64,000 nucleotides of DNA from contig OZ022341.1 in assembly GCA_963989245.1 (NCBI GenBank), forward strand, positions 58,253,092 to 58,317,091, read 5' to 3'. The DNA is from Nansenia antarctica. Taxonomy: Eukaryota; Chordata; Actinopteri; Argentiniformes; Microstomatidae. A model generated the notes under the pieces. That model did no database searches and was not told the origin of the DNA. It saw only the letters and a program-made list of their open reading frames with translations. The first letter of the stretch is position 1, and each line of letters begins with the position of its first letter. The position numbers were made by a program, and so were the translations under genes. Below, piece after piece: positions 1-27,921 of this stretch.

Positions 1-3000
1 CTTTCTTTAAAGTTGATCAAAATGCAGGCTGAAATGGTAATTGATGGAACAAATAAAAGAGTAGCCTAATTGCAGTCCAGGACAAGTAAATGTTACATTT
101 AAAACCACAAATCACAATGGAACGGGTTGTGCTGTTAAATGACTTGACTACAGCTGTGACTACTAATACGTCCTTATATGAAGTATATTGCTTCTTCAAT
201 TTCACATAATTGTGTCTCAACAAATGCTTGATCATGGAAAAATCCTTATTTCTCCATGTTCATTAGTGGTACTTGGCACTGACAAAGAATTGCTTAGGCT
301 ACTGTTTCAATGGTCATCATGGGGGTTATTAACAATAAATAAATACGTTCTACAAGTCTGTTCGGGGTGCTGTAATAGAACCTCAACTCCCCCACCCCCA
401 ACTCTTGTCTCTCGTCTTGACACAAAATTTGAGAAGCCACATTCCACACTGACTGGCATGGTGCTTTCAGAACTAAGTCGATTTCAGCTGTGTGCTCGTT
501 CTTACTAATTGAAGTTACCGAATTAGTGCCGAATGTGTTTCTATACAAGGCAGAAACGTTTCTTTTAAAACCACAAAACATTATGCTTTGTCCTATAGCT
601 TCCAAGCTATTTACAGGATGATGAACTCCCACGACTCAGCATGCTGCGGTCTGAAATGAAGTCATTCCTGGCTGCATACATACCCTTCGAATGCAGATGA
701 GAATATGCATTGTTTACATAATTCGAATGATCGTGTAGCAAATTAACCAGTCAAATCTACAGTGTGTGTTTAAACCATTTTCATATGAGAGACAAAAGAA
801 CATGTAAAATACTTGCTAGCTATAGCTATCACATAGCCAGCCAACTGACAGGAAGGCCTGTCATCAAATTGGTACTGGTTTGCAGCTAGCTGGGCCCTGC
901 TGACTGTCAAATACTAGTCTGAGCATTTTCTTCACAAGTACACTATGCATATCTAACATGTGTGATTAGTAGGTGTCAGTTAACTAGCTACTCGGAAACA
1001 GCGAGACGCATTCAAAGTACAGAAACACGAGCCAGGGTTGCGTCTAGTTGGCAATAGCATGCTCGCTACGGTGGCTAGACTGATAGCCTTCTAGCAAATT
1101 GAACATTCACTTTGCAAATGTGCCATGACTAAAATTCACATAGAATCGTACTGCATCAGTAGAATAACAAGATGGGGTTACTCAAGGCATTTAAAATGCG
1201 ACATGTCTGTTTGTTGTGCGTATCAGACCCTGGCTAGCTGATCACTGTCAACAATGTAGCTTAGCTCTTCCGTCTGCTATGGGTGAATCAATGCAATAGC
1301 GTTAGCTAGCTAGCTAGCTAGGTGCCATGTCTGCTATAGCTATCCCACGAAACATGACTGGAACCGAAATTGAGGCACGCGTTCACTTGATAAGATATCT
1401 TTTTTAGAACACACGAATCTGGAAATGCTGTCGCTTACATAAATAGCCCCTCGCTGCCTTTATAAACGCTCACGCCTTACCGTCAAAAAAATAGCTTCTA
1501 TTGTGGGCCATGTTTATTCCATGTTCTCTCTCAGATGATATGGTGTTTGCGGCTCATCAGCGACCAGAGGGCTCCGCGACTTGGCTCTAGTCGGTTCCAC
1601 GCACAACGCACGACATTGTGTCGATTAGCTTTTTTTTTTTTTTTTTTTTTTTGCAGTTTACAAATCGACCCCGATGGTCACTTGGAAATATTTGCTATCT
1701 AGTATTTCTAATATTATTCCAGCGTTACAAAATAAACTCGTATTATACCTTTGCTTTGGTTACAATGAACCAAGGAAGGTCGGGATCAAGGAATTGTCAT
1801 TTCAATATGCCAACCACTTCAGAGTAACAAGAGTGTGTGCAACCAAGTGACAGAGTATGTGATTTTTCTGACTGTAATAACCGTCAAGTCTGTTTGTCTT
1901 TTTCCCCAAACATCTCAACTGTGTTCTGTTCACACCACATAGTAATGCTTCACATTCCCTTACCAAACTGCATTAGTTACAATAGCTGCTAGATGGCGAC
2001 AATGTTCCAACATGACAACAACCCCACCAGAGGACAGAGTGCTGTAAAGCTGTAGCACTTGGCCTCGTTATTACTGATTTATAATTGACCATGAATTAAA
2101 TTGTAAAACATCCCTTACAACGATGTAGCCCAATCTGTTACTTGGATTTTATTTACATTTGGATGACCGCTCTCTGCTCTCCCTAAGTGAGGGAGGTGCG
2201 CACGTTGACAGACAGTCGTTCACTGAGTCAGAATGGAAGAGACATATATTTCCACAATTTGCAGTTGTTACCCTTGAATGGCTGCTGATTATTGTAATAA
2301 GATGCAGGTATTTCTTTAATGCATCCATCCACCCCCACAGTAAAGGGTTTACGTCAGAGTGTTTCTCTCTTCACGTATTTAAAATATTAATTGGTTGAAT
2401 TGTTGGTATGACTAGGATCAAGCAAGAAGTTGGAGAACATGATATGATATTCATATTATGGATACATTTTTATGGCATGTACCAGACATTTATCATTGGT
2501 GTGTGATATTGAGTGTGAAAGGGTCTCACTGATACACAATGCACAAATGCAGGCTATGATACATTTAATAGTAGACTAATTCAATGTGGTATCCAAAAGT
2601 ATACAGTGACTGAAGTTCAAGTGAGGTTATTGCATGCATACATTTAAGTTAATTAGTTATTTCCAAGTCTATTCTGTACTAACTGCTGATGAACAATTTC
2701 CTAAGAGCCATTTTATGTGTCAAAATCAAACACCAACCACTCTTCTGTCAGCTAATCATTATGTGTATTCCTTACAGGCATTGCACACATTATATTACAG
2801 CCCAATAGATTATTATTTTGATTGGCTCATAATGAAAATTAGCAAAACCGATGTTTCACTTGATTCATGTTTGTAATAAGGACTGATTTTGCCTGTTTCC
2901 AGACATATAAAAGAAAGGAAAGAACCCATCTCCTGTGAGACTAGATATAGAAGTGTAGAATTCAGTACAGTGTATCCAATGTTGTTTTTGTTTTCCTTCC

Positions 3001-4930
3001 CAATAAAACCTGACATGGACCTTGATTTTACATGGACATTAAACACCTCCCCAAAATAGGCCTTGTTGCTATGTGACAGAGAGCTGGCTACTGCTATTTA
3101 AGTCTGTTGAGGACCACATCAAATTCAAAATGTATTCCAGTATCTCACAATGGAACTAACCAGCGTCTCTCTGTTAACAAAAACTAAATTGAATAACCTA
3201 ACTTTCAGTTTGATTCAGCTTCAAGTGGTGTGAGAGACTGTCCTTGTTGTTGATGGCAAAAACATGATTGAACAGAACATTCAGTACATAGGTTGACTTT
3301 AACAGTACATAGAAATGACTGTTGCCCAAATGACTGTTGTTTTGGGGGAGTAACCCCAAAAGATAAACATCTTGTACTCTGATAACTATCTTGGAGCATT
3401 AGCAGATGCAGATAAAGAGGGAGCCTGACTCAATTATGCCTCTAATGAGCTGCTCTTGGATTTCCACTTATTGACTTATTGTACATTAGCAGTGCATAGT
3501 TAGACTGTATGGAACATAGTGTTCAAGTATTTTCAAGCAGATCAAACACCACATTTTTTTGTGTTGAAAACAAGAAAATTCATCAGCTGTAGCAAGAGTT
3601 GACATTCAACATTTCAATCGACCCATCTCATGTCATAAAATGGTGAATGTTTACATTAATTACATGAATTGTATGTGAATATCAACTCCAAACATACTGT
3701 AGTAGTGACAATATAATTGTGGAGAAACTGCAGTATTTTATCAGCTCCAAATCCTCTATCCACTAGATCACTTAATGAAATACTTAGACTTTGAAACAGT
3801 TAGGTCACTTTCACAGTCATGTATCAAATGACTCATGTTAACCACAAGTGAAACACTGTATTGCAATGTGAGGAGGACCACCGGCTATGGGCTTAAAATA
3901 TAGAATGATCCCTTTGAAACAACAGCATCTTTTAAACAACAGCGTCTCTCATACAAACTTTATGACTCCATGTGGGTGTGTGGATGTTGAGATTCAAGTA
4001 TTCATTGTTCATAATATGAATACATAATATGATATTATAATCTCTGTGTGAATACATCTGTGTCAGTGGTATTGCATCGCATTGGGTGTAGATGTCATCA
4101 GCAACTTAGCACCTGTCAGAAGTTCCATATCTCGATTATCTGTAGAAATAACTTGTTTTGTAATTATATTTAGTTTAGAATAATTATAGCAAAATTTGAC
4201 AATTGTGTCATCGGTGTTGCATGGTGATGCTGTGAAGTTTTACTCACAATGTATATATTCTTAGACACCACTACACTACTAGAAAGAGGAGCTATTCAAA
4301 TTGCCCATGTTCCTAACCCATTGTAAATTGCACTGTGAACAAGGTAATCAAATACAGTCTACGACACTTTGGTGTCAACAGTGGTGTGTTTGTTAAGGCT
4401 AGACGGTTACTCTTTAACACTGCAGCAGCAAACCTCACACAGAAGGGGATCACTGCTTCTCCTTTATAATGCCTTGTTTTGACATGGTTTTATTGGGAAC
4501 AAATGTTCTCATATTTATTGCCCCTGATAAATCATTTTTGTTTGAAAAGCCTTACTTGGGTCTTGCACAGTGTCAGTGGTCTATTCCATCTTGGGAAAAA
4601 TATGCTGAGCCAGTCAATAGACTAATGTCTAACTACCTACAGTATATTAAAAAACAATAAATTGAGTCATTTTGGTGCATGTCCACATATTCAAAAGGTT
4701 GACAAAAATCTGGTGATCAGAATGTATTTACCTACAGAGTGTCTTGGCTCCAGAGTATATTGCAGTGTTACTTGATGAAGCAGAGTACTGAGTGGTGGCT
4801 AGCCCTGCCTCTGGCGGGAGTGGTTGAGCTGGCCTTCCCCTGCTACAGAGTGGGAGAGTTCAGCTGTCAGAGGGGCTTGGAAAAGCCTCCTTCAATCTGC
4901 TCAGCTGCTAACAGCCGAGTGACTGAGAAC
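1..4930. other. Intergenic region upstream of FILIP1, no gene recognised
   Basis: I see no convincing exon on either strand. The open frames here are short, have no recognisable family, and lack splice sites in matching phase. The block is AT-rich. It contains a short TAGC tetranucleotide run near 1303-1322 and a T-run near 1630-1652. In other vertebrates the next gene on this side is SENP6, transcribed away from FILIP1. I looked for its first exon on the minus strand and could not find it. Confidence 0.6.
1630..1652. repeat. Poly(T) tract
   Basis: An uninterrupted run of about 23 T. It could be a simple mononucleotide repeat or the tail of an old minus-strand retroposon. No element body was recognised next to it. 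Confidence 0.7.
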
Positions 4931-4935
4931 AGCAG

Positions 4936-4945
4936 TTAAATATAG
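4936..4945 (+). promoter_or_regulatory. FILIP1: Candidate TATA-like box of FILIP1
   Basis: The sequence TTAAATATAG lies about 590 bp before a good splice donor (CAG|GTAAG at 5535/5536). It is at the right distance for a start site near 4965-4975 if the candidate first exon is real. This is inference from a short motif only. Confidence 0.3.
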
Positions 4946-4969
4946 CCCAGACCCAGCTCAGCTCCACAC

Positions 4970-5164
4970 TCTCCTGCCCAGGAACAAAAGGGAAGAGAGG
5001 GTCCTCCTGAGAAAGTTTATCTCAACTTCTCTCCTCAACACCATCTAACTCTGGATGCTTCAGGAAAAAACTGACTTCTCTGAAAAGTGGTAATTGAGCA
5101 GTAGCTGACTACCTCCTCTTAGTGTGGTCTCTTTCTCTCTCTCTTTTAAAACTCTCACACAATC

Positions 5165-5232
<68 letters not shown>

Positions 5233-5535
5233 CTCACTCACTCACCAATCATCCTCTCATTGTGTGGAAGACTCCGCTGGGCCAAACTTTGGGAGAGGAC
5301 AAAGCTTGGTGTTTATCTTCAGATGGCTCTTGCATTGCCTCTGTAGCCTTGACAGGAAAGAAGAGGACAAAAACGTTAAAGAGAGAAGAAAGAGGATAGA
5401 GGAAAGATATATTTTTGACAGACACTGCCAAGATAACCAAACATATTTTTGAGGAGAGACTGTTTATACTTTGGGACTCTCAGCACAGTAACTCAAATAC
5501 AGTATTTCACCTTTGACCCGTCACCTCGAGGACAG
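4970..5535 (+). other. FILIP1: Candidate non-coding first exon (5' UTR) of FILIP1
   Basis: The coding start of FILIP1 lies in an exon that opens with a splice acceptor (TCTAG at 13758-13762), so an upstream non-coding exon must exist. This segment is a candidate. It ends in GACAG followed by GTAAGAAAGT, a consensus donor, and begins just after a TATA-like motif. It carries a CT/CA microsatellite. Its left limit is a guess and other first exons are possible. Confidence 0.4.
5163..5228. repeat. (CT)n(CA)n compound microsatellite
   Basis: About 14 CT units run directly into about 19 CA units. It lies within the candidate FILIP1 5' exon, so it may be transcribed. Confidence 0.95.
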
Positions 5536-8119
5536 GTAAGAAAGTATATTTTCCTTTGTAATTCAATATGAATATTTGTTATTCTTTTCATTTCGAATAC
5601 CATATCAACTGTTTAGTATTTTATTAATGTACTGTGTCTACTGAGAGATACTGTATGTAAACTCAGATTTATTAGCTGTTACAAAGTCATTACAATTGCT
5701 TAAACAGACATGCAGTTTATTTTCTGTACTGTGTTGCATTGAGTCATTTAATGGAGAATACACCCACTAACCCATGCGTGACGGTTGACTCATGAATGGA
5801 TCAGTGTGCAGCACATTGTGGATCAGTGAGTGGGGAAAGAACATTACTTATGTTGCCGGTCTGACGTCCTGTAAAAGACTCATTTCAGGAAATGGTACAT
5901 TAGGAGGCATTCATTGATTACATCTTTCACCAGAAGATTGCTTTAGCGCTGTCTCTAGAGGAGGTATTAAAGGTATTAATAGCTGAGTAACAAAACGCAG
6001 AGAGAGAGGAAAATGCAAGTAATAAATCAAGTCTTTTTCAACATAGTATTCATCTCTTTTAGCGATTTAAAAATAAATAAATCTGTTTTGGAAACCTACA
6101 GTAAAGACACAAGCATTCCTCAGATAATGTAATGTCACCCCATTTAGACATGTTCCCGTATCAAAACAATAGCCCTCCCTGCGGACTTGACTGCGATAAG
6201 GGGATCCATGAGAGACCCCCCTTGTTTGAGGGCACACAGTGAACAGAGCCACTCTCCCACCCCCCCAGTGTTGTTACAGAGGCAGACAGACGTTGGTACC
6301 AGACCCACATCTCTGGGGACAGCAGGCACGTTCCATTAATAACTTTTTTCCACAATATATTTCCAAATATTTTCCTGTGTGACGATACAATACATGTTTA
6401 CTGTCCATGCGTACTTCAGTGAAATGTCATAATGTAATGTCAGTGGCATAAGAAACTCCACGGACATCCTCGAAGTAGAAGAGTTAAATGACCCATTGTT
6501 ATTTGAAATAGATACAGCAAGTCCGTTTGTTGCCAATTATCTTCTTTCTGACAGGACTAAGAACAGCTGGGATGTTGTTAACAAAAATCTCAGAGGGCAA
6601 TTATTATTTATTAGGATTACTCTGGTGCAAGCGTACAGTCCTTCTTAATCTCCATTCACAAGCATGAATGAGTTTGGAGTGAGCTGTCCATGAGCGATTA
6701 CTGATACTGTATGTCGGCTAGTTATTGGGTTTTATATTTGAGCTCCGAAAATTGTCCACAAAATTGTGACGGTGAACGCCTCTCGTCCAGCCTGTATCTC
6801 AGATTCTCATACCGCATTTCCCTGTGCTCTTGTAAGTTCTTTGGCAGCATTTCTTTTTAAATCATCTGCTTTGGTTTGTGTCTGTGTCCTGACATCAGCA
6901 GCAGCCAAAGCCCAAGTGATAAGACAGTGAACCATGAGATCACTTAGCTAATTCAGCTCAGCCAATCTCAGAGTGAAGGAAACAGCAGTGCCTCTCCTCA
7001 TGTTTGGCTTTATAACAACCTGACTGTTCCCATGACAGCACAGCATGGAGAGATGGATTGCATTTGTTTAGGTGCTTTCCTTCTTACCCACTGACAAGAT
7101 ACACAAAACACTGAGATAAGAACTACAGATCATTATGTACACTTTGGGAGAAACAAATCACAAGAAGATTTGAAGAAGACATTTGAATTAATAATCTATC
7201 GACAGTAAAAATGAGAGTACTGTCTGTTGCAGGTGCTTTCACCTCCCAGAAGGTTTTCATAAAGTGATTTCATAACATGATGAAACATGCATTAGCATTG
7301 TAGAGGAAACAAAACATTAGCACTGTGGAATCTTACATCCCATATCAGGCAAGCCTGAGACTGAAGTCATCTTACTGCCCACACACTTAGGAGCTGAAGG
7401 TGTGGTGCATGAAGAGAAGGACTGTTAGGCCTCAGTCCAACCCCATAGTGATGTAGGGGAGTACTGGGCCATCCACACACAATGTCTCTGGATTCCTCTC
7501 TCATTATCACCTTTAACAGCTGCAGAATAATTTCCAGGCCTCACCGGTAGACCCTGATAGTTGGTCAGATGGGTTATTTTTGCCATGTTAGCTGAATACA
7601 GAATATTAACCCAACCCAATCGTTAAAACAAAGTTGCAAGCAAGATATCTTGTACTAATATTATTAGTATAACTAATAGTTAATGATGCAAAGCTATGTA
7701 GGTTGTCTACTGAAAGTATTTACAATTAATCTGTGAGAGGCCCTCAGTGCAAGAATAATGTTCTTCTCTTCCGACTCAGGTCTTTGTCCTGTCCTTTTTC
7801 TTAAAGGCTATGACAGGATGTGTCTGGTGGCAAACTGAACACTAAAGAGTTGAGTGCTTTCTGTCTCAAGCCGGAAACAGATTGTTAATGGCAAAGAATA
7901 TGACACAGTCAGCAGTAATCTATTCCTCTCACATACTCTCTCACTGACTCTCTGTTTACATCCACACTATTTGGCCATTCAGATTGAATTAATTCCGAAT
8001 GAACATTCCGAAATAACTGTTTATATCATAGCAAATTCAAGTGGGCTTTTGGAGGTAACTGTTTACATATCCTAACCTACCGAGTAATCGGACTAATGCT
8101 CAGTGGCCTTTGCTTCATA

Positions 8120-8121
<2 letters not shown>

Positions 8122-8205
<84 letters not shown>

Positions 8206-8206
8206 A
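8122..8206. repeat. (CT)n microsatellite
   Basis: About 42 CT units with one TTT interruption near 8196. Pure pyrimidine on the + strand. Confidence 0.97.
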
Positions 8207-11200
8207 CTTTATGAGGGAAGTGACTTCATCCTCATTCCATCAGAAAGGCATTTGAGACTGGCCTGCTTGAGAACTACATCTGGCCAGTGATGTCAGTTTT
8301 CTGGACCCGTAACCACTGATTAGTCTCAGCACAGAGGCCTGTGAAGATTGCTGAAACTTGCTGATCTCTGCTGATTCATTTTCAGTAATGACTGACCTAT
8401 GGGAATTTAATTGGATTGTGAGAGACATGATCATGGCAATATGATGTCACATTTGAACTCTGGCACAATCTACATTTTAGTTTTTAATTACATGCTATAT
8501 AGTCCCATTCTTGCTATATAGTCCCTTTCTTGTAAACCATTTTAAATTACATTTTATTCCTCCCATGCTGCCATTTACTTCACATTGTTATCACATTTTA
8601 AAATGTAGTCCTTGGCCTCACCCCTGACTTTGTACAGCATACAGTCTGTCTTCTGAAACTAATTTCCCTGCTTACTAACCCCCCTGGCCTGGTCTCTGGT
8701 TGTGTAGAACATTGAACCTGGCCAACTTTATGATTTCTATTTTTACACCAGCTTTTTCATGACCGCTGCTACTCACTCATCTGTATGCCTTTAAGATCCC
8801 CTTGTAGGTTGGCAGATGATGGTCAAATTTGAGATCAGCTGCATGGTAGTGGAGCTATGCAATGCAGCAGATTATATAATATTCATATGGTTTTGGAGAT
8901 GCATGCCCAGATCTCAGCAGTATAGGCCTGACAGCAATGTAACCACTCAAACATGCTGATTTCATGTCATGTTGTCAATGGTTATGAATCATCATCTTAG
9001 GTCTAAAGACACTAATCTACATACACAACATCCCTATTCTTACTATACAGTATAAATCACAGTTTTATGAGCTCAAACTTCCAATTGTTTATTGAAAAGA
9101 GAAGTGTAGAAGAGAGATATCCTGATAATCCAGAGATATAATCATTTAGGAACAATTTTCACTGTCAGTCTGTGTACCTGGTTAGAAAATACATTATACC
9201 ATTAACTTTACTGTATAAGTGTTAAGCATAGCAGGTGGCTGCTGGACATGTCGTCAGGGGAAGTTGTCAGCAATGAAGAGATATTAAGATTATTCTATTT
9301 ATGACATGTCCATGACATACTACAGAATGTAACCCGAGCCGTGAGTACTATTCCAGTTTCAGTGCCAGCATTTCAGGCATGTATGCTTGATATTAAAAAG
9401 TGGACCAGTGCTGTGCAGTATATTGAGAGGTCCATATAATTAACATTAACAAAGTAGTCTCCAGAAGCTTACTAAAATGTATATCAGTGCTATAGGAACA
9501 TCTAATATGATGCAATCACTTTGTAAACTGTAGCATGAAATGAAACATGGCTGTTGTAGCAGAACATAGCCTGTTTTTGCAGGCTATGAAATATCTTTGG
9601 TCCAAAGCTTTAGGTCTGCCCCTGTGGAGACAGTTGTACTGTAGGCCTACAGATGTCCCCTGTGTTTCACACAGTCTTGTCTTACCACTCAGGACCTCCC
9701 AGTCACCATGACCTTACCATGACCTCTGGTCACAAGGTTGTCTGGGACTGGGATGGCATTGTACTTAGCTATAGAAAGTCTTCAGGAAGTACAATATTTT
9801 TACCTGAATTTATGTTATACACAGAGCTGTGACATTGAAAAGACAGTTTGACCCAGTCTTGAACCCCAGCTCTCAGCAGCATAGGCCTGCCTCTCACAGG
9901 GAGACAGATATAATGTACTGTAGCTAATCACAGACTGCCAGAGGTGATTAGAACACAGACAGTATCTCCCACTAAGAGAGTTATCGGGGTTACAATAAAG
10001 CTGTATGCCATTACAAATGACTTATCCTGACTGTGGTTTAGTTATGACAGCTTTGTTTGAACAGTTTTTTCCCGCCAGCCATGGTACTTACTGACAGTGG
10101 CAGCTGAACTCATGAATACAACATGGTGCAACTCCCAGCGTGTATTCACTCATCATCTGATAAATGAAGCGCAAAGCTGCATTATGTTCTGGTATTGCAG
10201 TCAGCTCTCTTTACCCCATACAGTGTTGTCAAGGCTACCACTGTGCTTTCCATAATGTATTGTTATTAGAAATGCCTAAAATCTACTCAGCACAATGTCA
10301 CTATTAAAACTCTCTGAGGAGTAGCTGTGGAAAGAGTATGGACAGTTTCATTCCCACCCTAAGATACTGCTGCAGGATTGCCTGTACTGTAGGTTCTCAA
10401 AACGAAAGTCTGTCTTTGTCTTTGTGTACTATATCCCTTCCCATATTTAGTCACATTTGAGTCTTTGCATGGCTGAATCGAATTCTGTTTCAAAGGCATT
10501 TTTTTGAAGAGGTAGGAAATCAAGTGGGGGGGGATTTGGAAAGTTGCCACCAGCTGTCAGTACCTAGTTTTACACTGGCTAAGTAGGGAAGTGAGGGAGT
10601 CAGAGTACAGGGGGCCCTCATCACATTCAAACAGTCCTGACTGCCCCAGACACTCTGAGTAAAAACACCTCACGTGTAGAGGTGAAATGAGCGGAAAAAG
10701 AAGCAGAAGGCTAGGGTCGTTACAATACATTTCAAATTAGTTGTTTGACAAACACACAAGTATCAGAGGGTCTGAATGTGGACATGCAGTACCGTACTAC
10801 AATTTAGTGAAGCATTTAAACTCTCTCCCTTTCACCACAGTATGTGTTAATGTGCCATATGAGAAAATAGCCATAATGGAACATAATACCAGGATGTGTG
10901 AGCCTGTGAGATGTTTATACACAACATATCAATTAGTACAAGCAAACACTGACTGGCTTTCACAAGTGTTTTTTGTTTCCCAGATTAGCTGCACTGTCAT
11001 GCCTTTGAAGGCATGTGAACATGACAGAGGGCAAGTGCTATCAACACCCCCCATTTTGTTCCTATAGGCATAGGGGGTGTCTTTGAATATCAGAGGATGC
11101 TGCATAACTTTCAAACATGTGTGCAAAGAATCATGGGAAGTAATCATCAAGTGGTCTCTGTTCCACTGGTCTGAGCAGCAGTGATGGTTTATTTACAGTA

Positions 11201-12558
11201 AAACACACTGCTGTGCGCGTGTGAGATTGTGAGACTCTACAGCTGTAGAGTAAAATAGAAGTATTGGCATCTGTTAGAATGCTGATGGCTTATAAAGTGA
11301 TAGCCTTTAGAGTTTGCCTTATGGGTCCCATAGTACAAGTGGAGGGCCACTATAAATACCCCCAAAAATGTCAACAGCAAACAGCTGTGCATGCCATCCA
11401 AGGTCCAGCTCACAAATAGGGGTGAAGTCCTTCCCTTATTTACCTACCTATTTTGATGGGCATAGAATCCATGTATCAGCTACAGTACAGGCCACAACTG
11501 TCCCAGTTGTTTTTTTTTTTGATCAAGGCTCATGTGTAAATCAGGGAGACTAGTCTAGCATGATCACATCTCTGCACTATGAACATCTGAAGAGCTCGTC
11601 ATCCTCATTCAATGTTTCTGCTAATATAAATTTGTCGTATTAATCAAGAGAGAAATTGTCCTCTTAATCATTAGTCATGAGGGAAATTGTTATGGCTTAA
11701 CTCATTATGAACTGAAAACATGTTAGTATAAGTTGATGAAGTTTATGGGAGATGTGTGAAACCCTTTGATATTGCTATATTTACTATAACTATATATATA
11801 TATACCATTTGTGAACACTATTATTAAAAACTATCTCTATTTTAGATCCTAAATTCACTGTTATTGCCAAGTGACCTGAGACAGAGAACAGAGAACAACA
11901 TAGAGTACCAATGAAACCATTTTACTATAGAATAACATAATAAATATTGCCCAGGGCTTGTTTAGATATTTGATACAGGGCATTTATCTAAACACTGGTG
12001 TGTAATAGTGTGCCTGCTGTTACCCTAAGCATGTCAGCTTTATATTTTCTATACACAACTGTTCGTTTTTGTTCGAATCAAACTGACACTCAAAATTAAG
12101 ACAGTTCTATGGCTGTACCCACGGGAGTGCTTGGCTTTTCCCCTGAAACAACTATTAATAACACCCAGCTCTAAAGTGGCTGCTACCATTTGGCTGCCAG
12201 GATTTTCTCAGCCTGAGTCACAAGCTGCTTTCATCAGAGGTACAACCTTGGGGAACTTTGGCTCCATTCAGATCCAATGGCCTCATGTTCTTTTACTGAA
12301 GACTCTAGAGCTCCAAGGTTATGGATCTACTGTGTTTATGTCTGCTATAGGCAGTTGATGTGTCATCATTAGAAACATTGTTCTCAACTCAGTGTGAAAG
12401 CTGATTAATTCAGTTTGCTCAGAACTTTCAGTAATCTATTCATCATTGAAATTCAATTATCATGTGATATTCACAGCTTCTTGCCTCTGATGCATTGAGA
12501 TCATTATGTTGATAATGATGCTTCTGATGTTGATTCAGAGAGCAAAGAGCTCTCTGAG

Positions 12559-12793
<235 letters not shown>

Positions 12794-13768
12794 AGTCTCT
12801 GATCAATGTCCAAAGACAAGCCAAGCTTAGCTCCCCTAGTGTGATATGATGGAAAGCATGACTATGGCTCTCTGTGACAATGGAAACAATGGCTATGAGT
12901 TGGCACAGTGAGAGCTATAGCTCTTGACTGTCAAATGTCACTCCTGTTGTTTGATTATGAGCCTTGAGTGCAGTAACCTTTCTCCATATAGCCATAGCTC
13001 CATGTGTACTATACAACGTATACAAGTACTGTAGTCTTAGTCATATGAAATGTTTTGGGTTATTGAATGTGATAGGAACATGTTGCTTTTATATTGGTTG
13101 CACATTATTTATTTTATTCCAAATGTTGTTAAAGGTCCCCATGAGAGTGTAGATCATTCTCACTCCCAGAGTTGGGTCCCACACCTAATCACAGTCAAGT
13201 GCAGCAATTGACGTAAGAGATAGAAAAAAAGGTATAAAATGGTACTGTATACACTTTGACAGTATACAGTATCTGGAGTTACATACTGTAGGGCATTAGT
13301 CAGAGGTTATGTAAGATCACATGGGAAATTATGTGAATATGTAACATTTGCTATTGATTAAAAGCCTTGAGGTCATACTTTAATGAGGCTGAGATAACAT
13401 AAAGTTACCTCTCCCTCTCCAGACTAAGCTTCCTTACTGGTCAATGCTGTACTGTGAATATTGTCAAGTGATTACATTGCTCTGCAGTACAAATGATGCA
13501 TATGACTCATAGATATTACCCTGGCTTTGTAAACAACACATGATCCTGTTGTGCAAGTACTGGAGAAGACTGATATGACATTTCAATGGCCATGATCAAA
13601 ACAGTCTCTGTCAAAGGCCAGGGAACTAATGTAATCCTTATGGCCTATGCAAAAAGCAGTCACACAAGTCAAGTCATTTTTAAAAATATTTTCCAGCTAA
13701 ACATTGTGTGTTTGGGTGATGAATTAAGAAATTATTCTGTTGTCATCCTTGACATCGTCTAGGTGAGA

Positions 13769-27395
<13,627 letters not shown>

Positions 27396-27915
27396 GGGCC
27401 ACACGCTGCCATGGAAACGCTTCATTATGGACTCGTGATTCAGTTCTGACCAGTTCTGTTTCAGATTTCTGAATATTTAACAGGCAATGGATCTGCCCTC
27501 AGGCAGGAGATACACACATATACAAAAATACAGCATAGATCTATAACAATAGACATGGAAAATGTGCCTTCTCCAAAAATGTTATCATTTTATTGTAATT
27601 ATGTATGTTTTCAAGAAGAGTTTTATATACATGTTGATGTTGATATTTCAGTCATTAGTTAAGATAAGAGGGAATTTCCATGCACGTTGTTTTGTTTGTT
27701 GATTTGCCTGAATGCAATGCTTTTTGTTTTCATTGACACACAATTTTACTAATCCCTCATCTGGGTTTCCATCCTGGGAGTAGTTGTTTGTTTCACAAGT
27801 CATGTTTATTTCACCATTGCTTATGGAGGTTTCCGAATACTGTAGCTCTATCACTTTTGTGTGTGAAAGTGATTTTGATCATTCATCAACCACAATAATT
27901 TGTGCCACTAATACA

Positions 27916-27921
27916 AATAAA
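27916..27921 (+). terminator. FILIP1: Candidate poly(A) signal of FILIP1
   Basis: AATAAA about 520 bp after the FILIP1 stop. A second AATAAA lies at 28118-28123. Either could end the 3' UTR; without transcript data I cannot choose. Confidence 0.35.

Noticed and set aside
1..1800. SENP6 promoter or first exon on the minus strand
   Set aside because: Expected here by synteny, but I could not find its N-terminal coding sequence or a clear CpG island. The gene probably lies further left.
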